A stretch of DNA of 64,000 bases, taken from contig JAFPZK010000053.1 of assembly GCA_017417315.1 (NCBI GenBank), positions 248,001 through 312,000 on the forward strand, in the 5' to 3' direction. The position numbers were made by a program, and so were the translations under genes. The DNA is from Bacteroidales bacterium. Its GTDB lineage: Bacteria > Bacteroidota > Bacteroidia > Bacteroidales > UBA3824. Below are positions 18,263 through 26,556 of this stretch, one piece after another; position 1 is the stretch's first letter; every line of letters begins with the position of its first letter. Below the pieces are notes generated by a model. The model saw only the letters and a program-made list of their open reading frames with translations. It had not been told where the DNA came from and did not search any database.

Positions 18263-18820
18263 ATGCTTTATGTTGTAATAGGTGGTTCGGCGGGAAGTTT
18301 TCCGGTTGTAACCGGAATTTTGGCAGCGGTTGACAAAAACTTTCCTTTTCCGATGTTTCTGTGCCTTCACCGGCTCAAAAACGTCAGGACGGGTTTTGTT
18401 GAGGCTTTGAGGCTGAAATCCGCTTTGCCGGTATCCGAGCCTTGCGACCGCGAGCCGGTGATAAGGGGGCATGTGTATCTTGCTCCGGCTAATTACCACA
18501 TGTACGTTACAAAAAGCGAAACGATTTCACTTTCTACTGAGGAAGTTGTCAATCATTCAAGACCTTCGATTGACATAACATTTTCTTCGGCGGCAAAGAG
18601 TTTTGGCTCAAAATGTGTAGGTATTTTGTTGTCGGGTGCTAACAAGGACGGAGCACTCGGTATGAAGGCAATAAAAGAGGCGGGCGGTACGGCTATCGTA
18701 CAGTCTCCCGATGAGTGTCAGGTAAGGACAATGACTACTGCGGCAATAAAAGCCGCCGATGTGGACTATATTTTTACCGGTGCTCAGATTATCAGTTATT
18801 TACAAAAACTAAAAGAGTAA
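18263..18820 (+). CDS. cheB: Stand-alone CheB-type methylesterase
   Basis: 185-aa CheB catalytic domain without the usual N-terminal receiver domain. The Ser-His-Asp triad is visible: S9 in VIGGSAGS, H36 in FLCLHRL, and D129 in LLSGANKDGALGM. It removes the methyl groups added by CheR. Lacking a receiver, it cannot be switched on by CheA phosphorylation in the usual way. One base separates it from the degenerate CheR gene and 5 bp from the GAF protein gene. Confidence 0.92.
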   Translation: MLYVVIGGSAGSFPVVTGILAAVDKNFPFPMFLCLHRLKNVRTGFVEALRLKSALPVSEPCDREPVIRGHVYLAPANYHMYVTKSETISLSTEEVVNHSRPSIDITFSSAAKSFGSKCVGILLSGANKDGALGMKAIKEAGGTAIVQSPDECQVRTMTTAAIKAADVDYIFTGAQIISYLQKLKE

Positions 18821-18825
18821 TTATT

Positions 18826-19623
18826 ATGAAATTTGACAAAGGAAGACGGCAGATTATCGTATTTTTGGTGGTATATCTTTTAATATCGGCGATGGTGTTT
18901 TTGACGACATTTCCGTATCTTTCGTTCAAAAAAGTTCCCGATACTTTGGAAATAAGGCTTTATTCCTTGTTTTCGATTCTTGCGGCCTCTTTCGTGTATT
19001 TTTATACAAAGAGAATGTTTCAACACGGCAGTACGTATGAAAAAACCGTTAACATTCAGACTGATAACGAAAGGCGCGAACAAGAGATGAAAGAGCAGGA
19101 GCGTATTAATCAAGAAAATAAAAAAAGAAAGGCTGAGGCGGAGAAAAAATTTCTTACCGACAAGGTTGCGGAAATTTCTGCGGATTTGGACACTATACCT
19201 TCTGATAAATTTTTTGACACTCTCCTTATTAATATGTCAAGATGTCTTGATATTGTACAAGGTGTGGCTTATGCTCTGAGGTCTTCGGACGAAAAATATT
19301 TTATGGCGGGTTCTTACGCTTATTATACCGAGCAGACCGACCGTACTTTTGAAATCGGAGAAGGTATCCCCGGTCAGGTTGCAAAAGACAAAAAGATTCT
19401 TTTTATGGACAATGTTCCTGAGGATTATATCAAAGTGCTTTCGGGATTAGGCAACGGTTCGCCGAAGTATCTTTTGGAAGTGCCTTTGGTTTTTGAAGAT
19501 AAAACTTGGGCGGTTTTGGAACTTGCTTCTTTCGACAAAAAAGATTTCAATTATGACTATTTCCTTACGCTTCTCAACGGTTCGATAGGAGAATTGGTGT
19601 CAAAGAAAGTAAAAAGTTTATGA
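18826..19623 (+). CDS. Membrane-anchored GAF-domain protein
   Basis: 265-aa protein. The start is set at the ATG at 18826, just after the cheB stop; the frame is open upstream but only inside cheB. Two transmembrane helices (about 9-31 and 39-60) precede a charged coiled coil (about 65-110) and a GAF domain (about 120-250) with EGIPGQVAKDKKILFMDNVP and LLEVPLVFEDKTWAVLELASF. The GAF domain closely resembles that of the sensor at 50692-52950. There is no kinase or output domain, so it may be a sensory subunit for the CheR/CheB set. It overlaps ispD by 4 bp. Confidence 0.85.
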   Translation: MKFDKGRRQIIVFLVVYLLISAMVFLTTFPYLSFKKVPDTLEIRLYSLFSILAASFVYFYTKRMFQHGSTYEKTVNIQTDNERREQEMKEQERINQENKKRKAEAEKKFLTDKVAEISADLDTIPSDKFFDTLLINMSRCLDIVQGVAYALRSSDEKYFMAGSYAYYTEQTDRTFEIGEGIPGQVAKDKKILFMDNVPEDYIKVLSGLGNGSPKYLLEVPLVFEDKTWAVLELASFDKKDFNYDYFLTLLNGSIGELVSKKVKSL

Positions 19624-20291
19624 AACGCGCTGTAATAATTGTTGCGGGCGGCAAGGGGCTTAGAATGGGGACAGAAGTGCCTAAACAGTTTTTGCCGCTT
19701 GACGGCGTTCCCATCTTGTGCAGAACGGTCAGCCGCTTTTTGGAATACGACCCTGAAATTGCCGTTATTCTCGCTTTGCCCGAAAGTCATATCGGAGTGT
19801 GGAGAACTCTTTCCGCACCGTTTTTTTCCTCTGACAGATGCATTGTCGTTATCGGCGGAAAAGAAAGATACCATTCGGTAAAAAATGCTTTAAATAACGT
19901 ATCGCAAGATGTTGATTTTACGGCTGTTCACGATGGCGTAAGACCTTTGGTAAGCGTTCAGACGATAGCGCGGACTTTTACTGGTGCAGCCTTAAACGGC
20001 AATGCCGTACCGTGTATTGCACCGCCTGAGAGTATCCGTTATGAAGAAAGCGGCGAAAACAGACCGTTAAACAGAAATTGCGTAAAACTGATACAAACGC
20101 CACAGGTATTTTCTACTAAAATTTTAAGACAGGCATATCAAATTCCTTATTGTGAAGGTTTTACCGATGACGCCTCTGTTGTTGAAAAATACGGTAAAAA
20201 AATATTTCTCGTAGACGGTGAAAAACAAAACATCAAAATCACTACATACGAGGATTTAAATTATGCAGAATTTTTGCTAAAGAAAAAATAA
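19620..20291 (+). CDS. ispD: 2-C-methyl-D-erythritol 4-phosphate cytidylyltransferase
   Basis: 223-aa enzyme of the MEP isoprenoid pathway, coupling CTP and MEP to CDP-ME. The nucleotide-binding signature is VAGGKGLRMGTEVPKQFLPL at the N-terminus, and VHDGVRPLVS and the C-terminal TDDASVVEKYG are also present. The length is standard. The ATG overlaps the stop of the GAF gene (ATGA), indicating translational coupling. Confidence 0.95.
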   Translation: MKRAVIIVAGGKGLRMGTEVPKQFLPLDGVPILCRTVSRFLEYDPEIAVILALPESHIGVWRTLSAPFFSSDRCIVVIGGKERYHSVKNALNNVSQDVDFTAVHDGVRPLVSVQTIARTFTGAALNGNAVPCIAPPESIRYEESGENRPLNRNCVKLIQTPQVFSTKILRQAYQIPYCEGFTDDASVVEKYGKKIFLVDGEKQNIKITTYEDLNYAEFLLKKK

Positions 20292-20320
20292 AATAACTGA
20301 ATAAAAAAGAGAGAATAAAA

Positions 20321-20911
20321 ATGTTTATGGAAGAGCCGTCAAGGAGCGGGAGCATTGAAGTGATAACAGGTTCGATGTTTTCCGGAAAGACGGAAGAATT
20401 GATTAGGAGGCTGAAACGGGCAAAAATTGCCGGTTTGGAAACTAAAATTTTTAAGCCTCAAACCGATACGCGCTATTCGGTAGAAAACGTTGTCTCGCAT
20501 GACAAAAACCTCATAACCTCCGTTGCCGTTGAAAAAGCCGCCGACATTTTGCGGCTCAGCACTACGGCAGTGGTTATCGGCATTGACGAGGCGCAGTTTT
20601 TTGACGATGAGATAATTTCAGTCTGCCGTCTTTTGGCTGACAGAGGTTCTCGGGTTATAGTTGCGGGTTTGGACATGGACTATTTAGGACGACCTTTCGG
20701 ACCTATGGGGGCGTTGATGGCTGTTGCTGACGATGTAACAAAAGTTCATGCAATTTGTACGCGGTGCGGTTCTCTTGCCCAGTTTTCACACCGTCTGACT
20801 ACCGATAAAAGGCTTGTCAGTCTCGGTGAAAAAGATATTTACGAACCTCTTTGCAGGGATTGCTTTACTAAAATTATGTTTTTAGCAGATGAAGCCGGCA
20901 CTTTTGATTAA
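20321..20911 (+). CDS. tdk: Thymidine kinase (type II)
   Basis: 196-aa thymidine salvage kinase. The P-loop GSMFSGKTE is at 17-24, with Walker-B/catalytic Glu E90 in GIDEAQFF. The zinc ribbon has C146/C149 and C178/C181. The start is ATG at 20321, with a second in-frame ATG two codons later. The 3' end overlaps yidD by 23 bp. Confidence 0.95.
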   Translation: MFMEEPSRSGSIEVITGSMFSGKTEELIRRLKRAKIAGLETKIFKPQTDTRYSVENVVSHDKNLITSVAVEKAADILRLSTTAVVIGIDEAQFFDDEIISVCRLLADRGSRVIVAGLDMDYLGRPFGPMGALMAVADDVTKVHAICTRCGSLAQFSHRLTTDKRLVSLGEKDIYEPLCRDCFTKIMFLADEAGTFD

Positions 20912-21167
20912 AAAGATTTATTTGCTGCCCGTGTATTTTTATAGGGCGGCAATTTCACCGCTTTTACCGCCGATGTGCAGACATACTCCGACATGTTCGC
21001 AGTATTGCATAGAAGCGGTAACGGTTCACGGGATTTTTGTCGGTAGTTTTCTGACCTTGTTCAGGATTCTCCGCTGCAACCCTTTCGGGACTTCGGGAAA
21101 AGATGAAGTTCCTGAAAAAGGGGCGGTTAAGGAGTATCTGAAAAGTTTTTTTAGCCGTAAAAATTAA
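20889..21167 (+). CDS. yidD: Membrane protein insertion efficiency factor YidD
   Basis: 92-aa member of the YidD family, which assists YidC-dependent insertion at the inner membrane. The signature [19 protein letters not shown] is followed by [11 protein letters not shown] and DEVP. The family usually reads PTCSxYA; here A is C. The gene begins inside the 3' end of tdk and its stop overlaps the end of a small minus-strand ORF by 4 bp. Confidence 0.93.
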   Translation: MKPALLIKKIYLLPVYFYRAAISPLLPPMCRHTPTCSQYCIEAVTVHGIFVGSFLTLFRILRCNPFGTSGKDEVPEKGAVKEYLKSFFSRKN

Positions 21168-21295
21168 ATTTCGCTGTAACAATCTGCGCTTTCCATTGCA
21201 AGTGCTGCAACCATTTCCGCAAACGACATACTTTCTGCGATTTCAATTTTTTCAACGTTCATTACGGCTGAATCAATAGCATTGTTTGTGTTCAT
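21164..21295 (-). CDS. Small 43-aa ORF, unknown
   Basis: Intact minus-strand ORF in the 289-bp gap between yidD and the toxin-antitoxin operon. It reads MNTNNAIDSAVMNVEKIEIA, then ESMSFAEMVAALAMESADCY and SEI. The product is acidic and predicted helical, without a signal peptide. The stretch ESMSFAEMVAALAMESAD would form an amphipathic helix. The AT-rich sequence before the ATG has only a weak -7-like match (TAAAATTG). It could be a small regulatory peptide or a RiPP-like precursor; no modification enzyme is nearby. Its 3' end abuts the yidD stop. Confidence 0.4.
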   Translation of the reverse strand: MNTNNAIDSAVMNVEKIEIAESMSFAEMVAALAMESADCYSEI

Positions 21296-21431
21296 AATAA
21301 ATATAGATTTTAAGTTTCAATTTTATTTACTGTTTTCATCTATATAACACATAACTATGCCTCAACCCTATGAAAAAATGCAATTTTTTTTAAAAAGATT
21401 CAAAAAAGTGCGTTTTTTTTGAAAAAAAAAG

Positions 21432-21439
21432 TAACTTTG
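21432..21439 (+). promoter_or_regulatory. Bacteroidota -7 element of the toxin-antitoxin operon
   Basis: TAACTTTG, a perfect TAnnTTTG match, 17 bp before the ATG at 21457. The upstream tract is A/T homopolymeric. Confidence 0.65.
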
Positions 21440-21456
21440 CAAAAAAAGTTTGTTCT

Positions 21457-21759
21457 ATGGATACATTAACATTAAAAATACCGGAAATGCAGACGGAGAT
21501 AATTCGTCGGGTGTTGAATTTAGATGCCGTAAAACTTTCGGATTTGTTGTCCTATATGTCTGTAATGGATTTTTATGATGACGATGACACCGAAATTGAA
21601 GGATTCAGGTTTTCTGACAAACCGCAATCCCGTGAGGAAATCATTGCGGATTTGAATGATGCAGTGGACGATGTAAGAAGAGGCAACTTTATTACCTTTG
21701 ATGAATTAATGAAACAAACCGATGAAAAAATAGCAAATTATGAATGTTGTCTTGTCTAA
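21457..21759 (+). CDS. Putative antitoxin of a type II toxin-antitoxin pair
   Basis: 100-aa acidic protein whose coding sequence overlaps the downstream toxin by 20 bp, the usual antitoxin-first order. The N-terminal strand LTLKIPEMQTEIIRRVLNL resembles short antitoxin dimerisation elements. The C-terminal half (SREEIIADLNDAVDDVRRGNFITFDEL) is helical and resembles the toxin-binding tail of Bacteroidota RelB/ParD-like antitoxins. Assignment depends mainly on the neighbour. Likely autoregulated through the promoter at 21432. Confidence 0.72.
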   Translation: MDTLTLKIPEMQTEIIRRVLNLDAVKLSDLLSYMSVMDFYDDDDTEIEGFRFSDKPQSREEIIADLNDAVDDVRRGNFITFDELMKQTDEKIANYECCLV

Positions 21760-22048
21760 AAAATTCCGTAAAAGTTGGAATAAATTCATCAGTTATGCTT
21801 TGGATAATTACGGTGAAACTATTGCTAAGAAGAAAAGAGACCGGTTGTCTGAAATTGTTATGCGGTTATCATCATTTCCTGAAATAGGGTTTATAGATCC
21901 GTATTTGGAGAACGAAAAAATAGTATATAGGGTTATTATGTTTGAGAAAAAGTATAAATTAGTTTATAATATTGAAAATGACACTATTATACTAGTAAAT
22001 CTTTTGGATACGTATAAGAATCCTAAAACTTTGAAAAAATATTTGTAA
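21740..22048 (+). CDS. RelE/ParE-superfamily toxin
   Basis: 102-aa basic protein with the RelE/ParE fold order. An N-terminal strand and helix (VVLSKKFRKSWNKFISYALD) are followed by a second helix (AKKKRDRLSEIVMRLSSFP) and the C-terminal strands YRVIMFEKKYKLVYNI and TIILVNLLDTYKNP. RelE members cleave ribosome-bound mRNA and ParE members poison gyrase; the target here is not decidable by eye. The operon is closed by a strong bidirectional terminator. Confidence 0.85.
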   Translation: MNVVLSKKFRKSWNKFISYALDNYGETIAKKKRDRLSEIVMRLSSFPEIGFIDPYLENEKIVYRVIMFEKKYKLVYNIENDTIILVNLLDTYKNPKTLKKYL

Positions 22049-22063
22049 CAGTCTTTTTTTAGC

Positions 22064-22100
22064 AAAAAAAATAAGCGGCAAAATCACCGCTTATTTTTTT
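22064..22100. terminator. Bidirectional terminator between convergent genes
   Basis: Inverted repeat AAAAAATAAGCGG (22066-22078) and CCGCTTATTTTTT (22087-22099) with an 8-nt loop and A/T flanks. It serves the toxin gene (stop 22048) and overlaps the stop codon of the minus-strand gene at 22099. Confidence 0.88.
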
Positions 22101-22590
22101 AATTGAAGCAAATTTGATAAGAATCCTGATTTGCGTACCTTATCATTTCGCCTGTTTTTTTGTTTTTAATCGTTACTTCCCACCAGCCGGTGCTGACGTT
22201 GTTTTTTTCGCAGACAACCTTAACGATTCCGTCCTGAACGTCAGTGCTGCTGACGGTAACCGAATTGCTGCCCATCAGAGATTTGCGGGTGCTGAGGTAA
22301 TAGTACCATTTTATCTCAAAGTTTATCGGACTGCCGTTGCTTAACGCCATAAAGTCGTTTTGTGTAAACGAACATTCTATGCTTATGCTGCCTTTCTTGT
22401 CGGAATATGCCGTGCGGCTTTTGTTTTTACCGGCTGTCAGCGGAACCCCTTTTTGCGCGTCTTTTAACGTAACAATACTGCCGTCTTTGCCGCCGTTACG
22501 CCAAATTACCTGAGCAGGCGTTTGTGCAAAAACTTCCGCAAAACACGTTAACAGCAAAAAAACTAATAATATCTTCTTCATAGTCTTCAT
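22099..22590 (-). CDS. Small secreted protein, unknown function
   Basis: 163-aa exported protein with signal peptide (KKILLVFLLLTCFAEVFAQ, cleavage after AQ or before TPAQ). The mature part is beta-rich with one likely disulfide pair. It contains two tryptophan-rich strands (IKWYYYLSTRK, TGWWEVTIKNKKTG) and resembles a small immunoglobulin-like or DUF-type domain. I do not recognise the family. An alternative start three codons in (MKK) is equally good. It lies 12 bp downstream of the chemoreceptor gene on the same strand and is probably co-transcribed with it. Confidence 0.7.
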   Translation of the reverse strand: MKTMKKILLVFLLLTCFAEVFAQTPAQVIWRNGGKDGSIVTLKDAQKGVPLTAGKNKSRTAYSDKKGSISIECSFTQNDFMALSNGSPINFEIKWYYYLSTRKSLMGSNSVTVSSTDVQDGIVKVVCEKNNVSTGWWEVTIKNKKTGEMIRYANQDSYQICFN

Positions 22591-22602
22591 TTTGTTTTTT
22601 TT

Positions 22603-24711
22603 TTAAAACCTTTCAAATTCTTTGTCGTCAACATTATTGTCTTTCATCTTAATGACCGCGCCTTTGTTGATTTTCATAGGCTCGGCTTTTGGCTTATTAT
22701 TGAAGTTGAGGTCACTGAATTTCGGTTTTGCTTCAATTGCTTTTTGTTGAGTCGGTTTCGCAACGGGTTTTGCCTGAGACCTATTTTGTGTCTGAGGTTT
22801 TGCTGCCGGTTTTGCTGCCGGTTGTGTGGCAGGTCTTGCAACAGGTCTTGCAACGGGTTTCGGTTTTTCTGTTTCGGTATTTTCGTCCGTTTTGAAAAAT
22901 CTTACCGATTGTTTCAACTCGTCGGATTTGTCGGCAAGTTCGCGGCTTGTTGCGGCAAGTTCTTCGGCAGAAGCAGCGTAATGCTGTGTTACTTCGTTAA
23001 GTTGTTTTACCGCACCGTTGATTTGCTCAATGCCGGTACTCTGTTGAGAACTTGCTTCCGAAATTTCCCTAACTAAATCAGCCGTTTTTTCGATGTCGGG
23101 AATAATGTTTTTCAACAGCGAATCCGCATTTTCGCTTATCGCAACGCCTTCTTTTGAAACCTTGTCAATTTCGGAAGCCGCTACGGAACTTCTTTCTGCA
23201 AGTTTTCTGACCTCGGCGGCAACAACGGCAAAACCTTTTCCTTGTTCGCCCGCTCTTGCCGCTTCAACGGCTGCGTTAAGCGCGAGAATATTGGTCTGAA
23301 ACGCAATTTCGTCAATAATCGAAATCTTGTTTGCAATCTCTTTCATTGCTGCCATACTCTGTTGACTTGCCTCGCTTGACTGTTTAATACTATTAAGCGT
23401 TTTTTGAGCGATGTGTTCCGTGGCGCGTGCGTTGTCGGAGTTTTGATTAATGCCCGCACTCATTTGCTGAATCGACGAAGAAACCTCCTGTGCAGAAGAG
23501 GCTTGTTGTCCTGCGCCGTCGCTCATAATTTCAGAAGTGTGTGCTATCTCGTCGCTGCTCTTGCTTATTTCGTCAGCATTGCGGATAATCTTATTGATAG
23601 AGGATTTCATCTGACCGGCTAATTTATTGATACTCCGAGCCATATCTCCGAACTCATCTTGCGTGTCAATGTCAACTTTTGCCGTTAAATCGCCGGTTGC
23701 GATTGTGTTGATACCTTCAACCGTCTTTCTTGCTTTACCGCCTAAGAGTTTGCTGATAAGTATCGTATAGAAAATACAAAGCAGTATAATCACCGCCGCT
23801 AAAATTATGAAAATCTTTGCCGTCTCATATATTGAACGTTTTACCGAAATGAATGTTTCGCTCGTATCTTTGGACTTTTCGCGGCTGATTTCTCGTGAAA
23901 GTGTCATAATTCGTTTACCGTTTTCCGTAAGTTGAGCGTTCATAACACGGCTTTCGTCCAAAATCTTGTAATATTCTTTTGCACCGTTTTCGTATGCGAT
24001 GAAGTGTTCAGCACATTCGCGGAATCTACCGACGTAAGACATTCCGTATGAGGGGGCAAATTTGGCGATTTGTTCAAAATTTCGGCGGACGTCGCTGAAA
24101 ACGTTTTGAATTTCGGCTCTGTCCTGCATTTTGCCTTTTGCCGTTTCAGTCCGGCGTATGGTTTCGGAGCAAAGCGTTACCCGCTCGGCTACCGTTTTAG
24201 AATCTTTTGAACCGCTGTGGGTGATGTCTCTGCGTAAATCTTCCAAAAGGGCGTAAAGAAATTGTTTGTGAGTTTCAAGTTCTCCGTATATTTGTCCCAT
24301 TCTTTGACGGTACATACCCATTTGTTGTCCGCCACGGGTGTATAAATCGGCGCAGTTTTCGATTTGCTCGATTACTTTTTGGTCAGAGGACGATAATTCT
24401 GTTTGTTTTAGAGCCGCTATCGTTTGTCTTAATGTGTTAAGATAGTCTTTCGACATATTCATGTCCTGCTGATTCTGAGTCATGGAATAACTGCGTGAAT
24501 GAAAAACCGTAAGCAAAATATAATGGCTGACATCGTTCCATAATTCGCTTTGAGGCAATACTACACGCGAGGTGTACTCAACATTTTCGTCTGTTTCCTT
24601 GAAGGCTTTTAAGATAAAAATTGATGCAATAAGTACTACCGTACTGATTCCGGCAAAAATCCAACCCATTTTGCCGGCGATTTTCATATTCTTGTAATCA
24701 AAAACGTTCAT
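22603..24711 (-). CDS. Methyl-accepting chemotaxis protein
   Basis: 702-aa chemoreceptor. TM1 is at 15-36, then a mostly helical periplasmic sensor of about 265 residues, TM2 (about 302-323), a HAMP domain (about 324-376) and a long MA signalling coiled coil. The highly conserved hairpin tip reads [20 protein letters not shown], then [21 protein letters not shown]. The C-terminal tail (about 640-702) is a low-complexity KPVARP/QPAAKP repeat region ending in a basic stretch. I see no CheR-docking pentapeptide at the C-terminus. It is the probable substrate of the CheR/CheB pair about 4 kb upstream. Confidence 0.95.
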   Translation of the reverse strand: MNVFDYKNMKIAGKMGWIFAGISTVVLIASIFILKAFKETDENVEYTSRVVLPQSELWNDVSHYILLTVFHSRSYSMTQNQQDMNMSKDYLNTLRQTIAALKQTELSSSDQKVIEQIENCADLYTRGGQQMGMYRQRMGQIYGELETHKQFLYALLEDLRRDITHSGSKDSKTVAERVTLCSETIRRTETAKGKMQDRAEIQNVFSDVRRNFEQIAKFAPSYGMSYVGRFRECAEHFIAYENGAKEYYKILDESRVMNAQLTENGKRIMTLSREISREKSKDTSETFISVKRSIYETAKIFIILAAVIILLCIFYTILISKLLGGKARKTVEGINTIATGDLTAKVDIDTQDEFGDMARSINKLAGQMKSSINKIIRNADEISKSSDEIAHTSEIMSDGAGQQASSAQEVSSSIQQMSAGINQNSDNARATEHIAQKTLNSIKQSSEASQQSMAAMKEIANKISIIDEIAFQTNILALNAAVEAARAGEQGKGFAVVAAEVRKLAERSSVAASEIDKVSKEGVAISENADSLLKNIIPDIEKTADLVREISEASSQQSTGIEQINGAVKQLNEVTQHYAASAEELAATSRELADKSDELKQSVRFFKTDENTETEKPKPVARPVARPATQPAAKPAAKPQTQNRSQAKPVAKPTQQKAIEAKPKFSDLNFNNKPKAEPMKINKGAVIKMKDNNVDDKEFERF

Positions 24712-24828
24712 TTTCCTAATATGTTTTGAGTTAGTAAATCGTTAGGTACAAATATCTTGCAATTTTAGTCATTTTTCTCGAAAAAAAAATATTTTTTGCG
24801 TTTTTTTAGAAAAAAAATTAAGTTTTAT

Positions 24829-24836
24829 TATCTTTG
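24829..24836 (+). promoter_or_regulatory. Bacteroidota -7 element upstream of the DUF6057 operon
   Basis: TATCTTTG matches TAnnTTTG, 32 bp before the ATG at 24869. The region between the divergent genes (24712-24868) is otherwise A/T homopolymer-rich with no other feature seen. Confidence 0.6.
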
Positions 24837-24868
24837 TAGCCGGATTTTTTTTAAGACAGAGAATCATT

Positions 24869-26545
24869 ATGAAACCTGAATTTTTAAAATATGGACTTTT
24901 AGGGTTGCTTTTTGCGACCTCGTTTGTGTTTTGGGGCTTTATACATTCCGAATTGCTGTTTTATATGGAGCATTATCAAATGTTTCTGACGGATTTCAGT
25001 TATTTTGTTGAACGAGTATCCGTAGTAGGCGGTTTGGCGGATTATATCGGTGAATTTATAACGCAATTTTTTTACTATCCCGTTTTAGGCGCGGCTTTTA
25101 TTGCTGTGCTATATGTTTGTTTTCTGATAGTTACCCAAAAAAGTTTCAAGATTTTCGGTGTTAACGAAAATTTTTATCCGCTTTCTTTTTTGCCGGTAAT
25201 TGCTGTTTGGGCTTTTATGTGTAATGAGAATTTATTGCTGAATTTTTTTACGGCAGTTTTTATTTCCGTATTAACTTTTACTTTAACTGACAGAATAAAA
25301 CCATTTGTTATAAAACCTGTTATCGTTATAATTCTTTATTATCTCTTAGGTCCTGCCGCTATGATTACGCCTCTGATGTATGCTTTGAGAGAATTTAAGG
25401 AAAACAAAGTTTTGGTAGTTTTAACGGTTTTGATTTTGCCGATAGAAGCGTGGCTTTTTTCGCGCTTGGCAGATTATCCTACCGAGTCGTTTTTCGTCGG
25501 AATTGATTATTTAAGATTTCCGTTCAGAAGTTATTTACACCTTATAATGTTGATGATATGTCCGCTCTTGCCGTATTTGTTGAGCCTTTATAATAAGGAG
25601 TTTTCTCAAAAGAAAAGTTATATTACCTCGTTAGCGGTTGTGGTTTCGGCATCTGTCATCGTGCTGAATAGTCCTTCGAGAGTGGCTACGGAAACGATAA
25701 AACTTTATGAATTGACTTATAATCAAAAGTGGGACGAAATAATTGAGTTTTACGACAAAAAACAAACGGCTAATACGTATGCGATTCAGTGTCTTAATCT
25801 TGCGCTGGCACATAAGGGGGTGTTGAATGAGAAAATGTTTTGTTATTATCAACCGGGAATTTTAGGCTTGGTTTCTGATTTTCAGACGGATATGTTTACT
25901 TCGCTTGTTAGCGGCGAAGTGTTTTTCAGGCTCGGAGCCTACAATTTGGCTCAACGTTATGCTTTTGAATGTCAGGAAAATATCGCAAATTTCCGTTCAA
26001 GTTCCAAATTGTCTTTACGTTTGGCGGAAACGGCAATTATAAACGGCGATTATTCCGTCGCAAGAAAATATATTATCCGGCTTCTTAAAACCGCCTTTTA
26101 TAAAAAGCAGGCTAAAAAGTATCTTGACCTTTTGGCGAGCGGTAAAAAAATAGAAACCTCTCCCGAATTTGCACTTGCTTTTTCTCAAAAACTTGAAAAA
26201 GACGGCGCACAAGAAGAACTTAATGCAGGTGCAGTGTTTAGTCATCTGCTCGAAAAAAATCTTCATAATGTTTTGGCAATGCAGTATTATCATGCTTATT
26301 CTATGTTGACAATGAATTATAAAGCCTTGGCTAATTCGCTTGAATTGTTGAATATTAACGGTGTACCACAAATTCCGCGTCATATTCAAGAAGCATTGAT
26401 TTACTATTATTATAATCAAAACAAGACTTTGAAAAATTTGCCGAAATCAATTTCTCAAAACGTGGTTATGGCATTTCAAAGAAAAAATATTGAAGATAGT
26501 TTTTGGAAATACGTTGTATTTGTCAATAAAAAAACTTCAAAATAA
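24869..26545 (+). CDS. DUF6057-type polytopic membrane protein
   Basis: 558-aa protein with about eight to nine transmembrane helices in the N-terminal 285 residues and a soluble, helical, TPR-like C-terminal half (about 290-558). Residues around YELTYNQKWDEIIEFYDKK and GAYNLAQRYAFECQE look like degenerate TPRs. It matches the Bacteroidota DUF6057 family as I recall it. Function unknown. It is followed after 11 bp by the TolB-like lipoprotein, a combination I recall from other Bacteroidales, so the two probably act together at the envelope. Confidence 0.75.
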   Translation: MKPEFLKYGLLGLLFATSFVFWGFIHSELLFYMEHYQMFLTDFSYFVERVSVVGGLADYIGEFITQFFYYPVLGAAFIAVLYVCFLIVTQKSFKIFGVNENFYPLSFLPVIAVWAFMCNENLLLNFFTAVFISVLTFTLTDRIKPFVIKPVIVIILYYLLGPAAMITPLMYALREFKENKVLVVLTVLILPIEAWLFSRLADYPTESFFVGIDYLRFPFRSYLHLIMLMICPLLPYLLSLYNKEFSQKKSYITSLAVVVSASVIVLNSPSRVATETIKLYELTYNQKWDEIIEFYDKKQTANTYAIQCLNLALAHKGVLNEKMFCYYQPGILGLVSDFQTDMFTSLVSGEVFFRLGAYNLAQRYAFECQENIANFRSSSKLSLRLAETAIINGDYSVARKYIIRLLKTAFYKKQAKKYLDLLASGKKIETSPEFALAFSQKLEKDGAQEELNAGAVFSHLLEKNLHNVLAMQYYHAYSMLTMNYKALANSLELLNINGVPQIPRHIQEALIYYYYNQNKTLKNLPKSISQNVVMAFQRKNIEDSFWKYVVFVNKKTSK

Positions 26546-26556
26546 AAAACTGAGAA

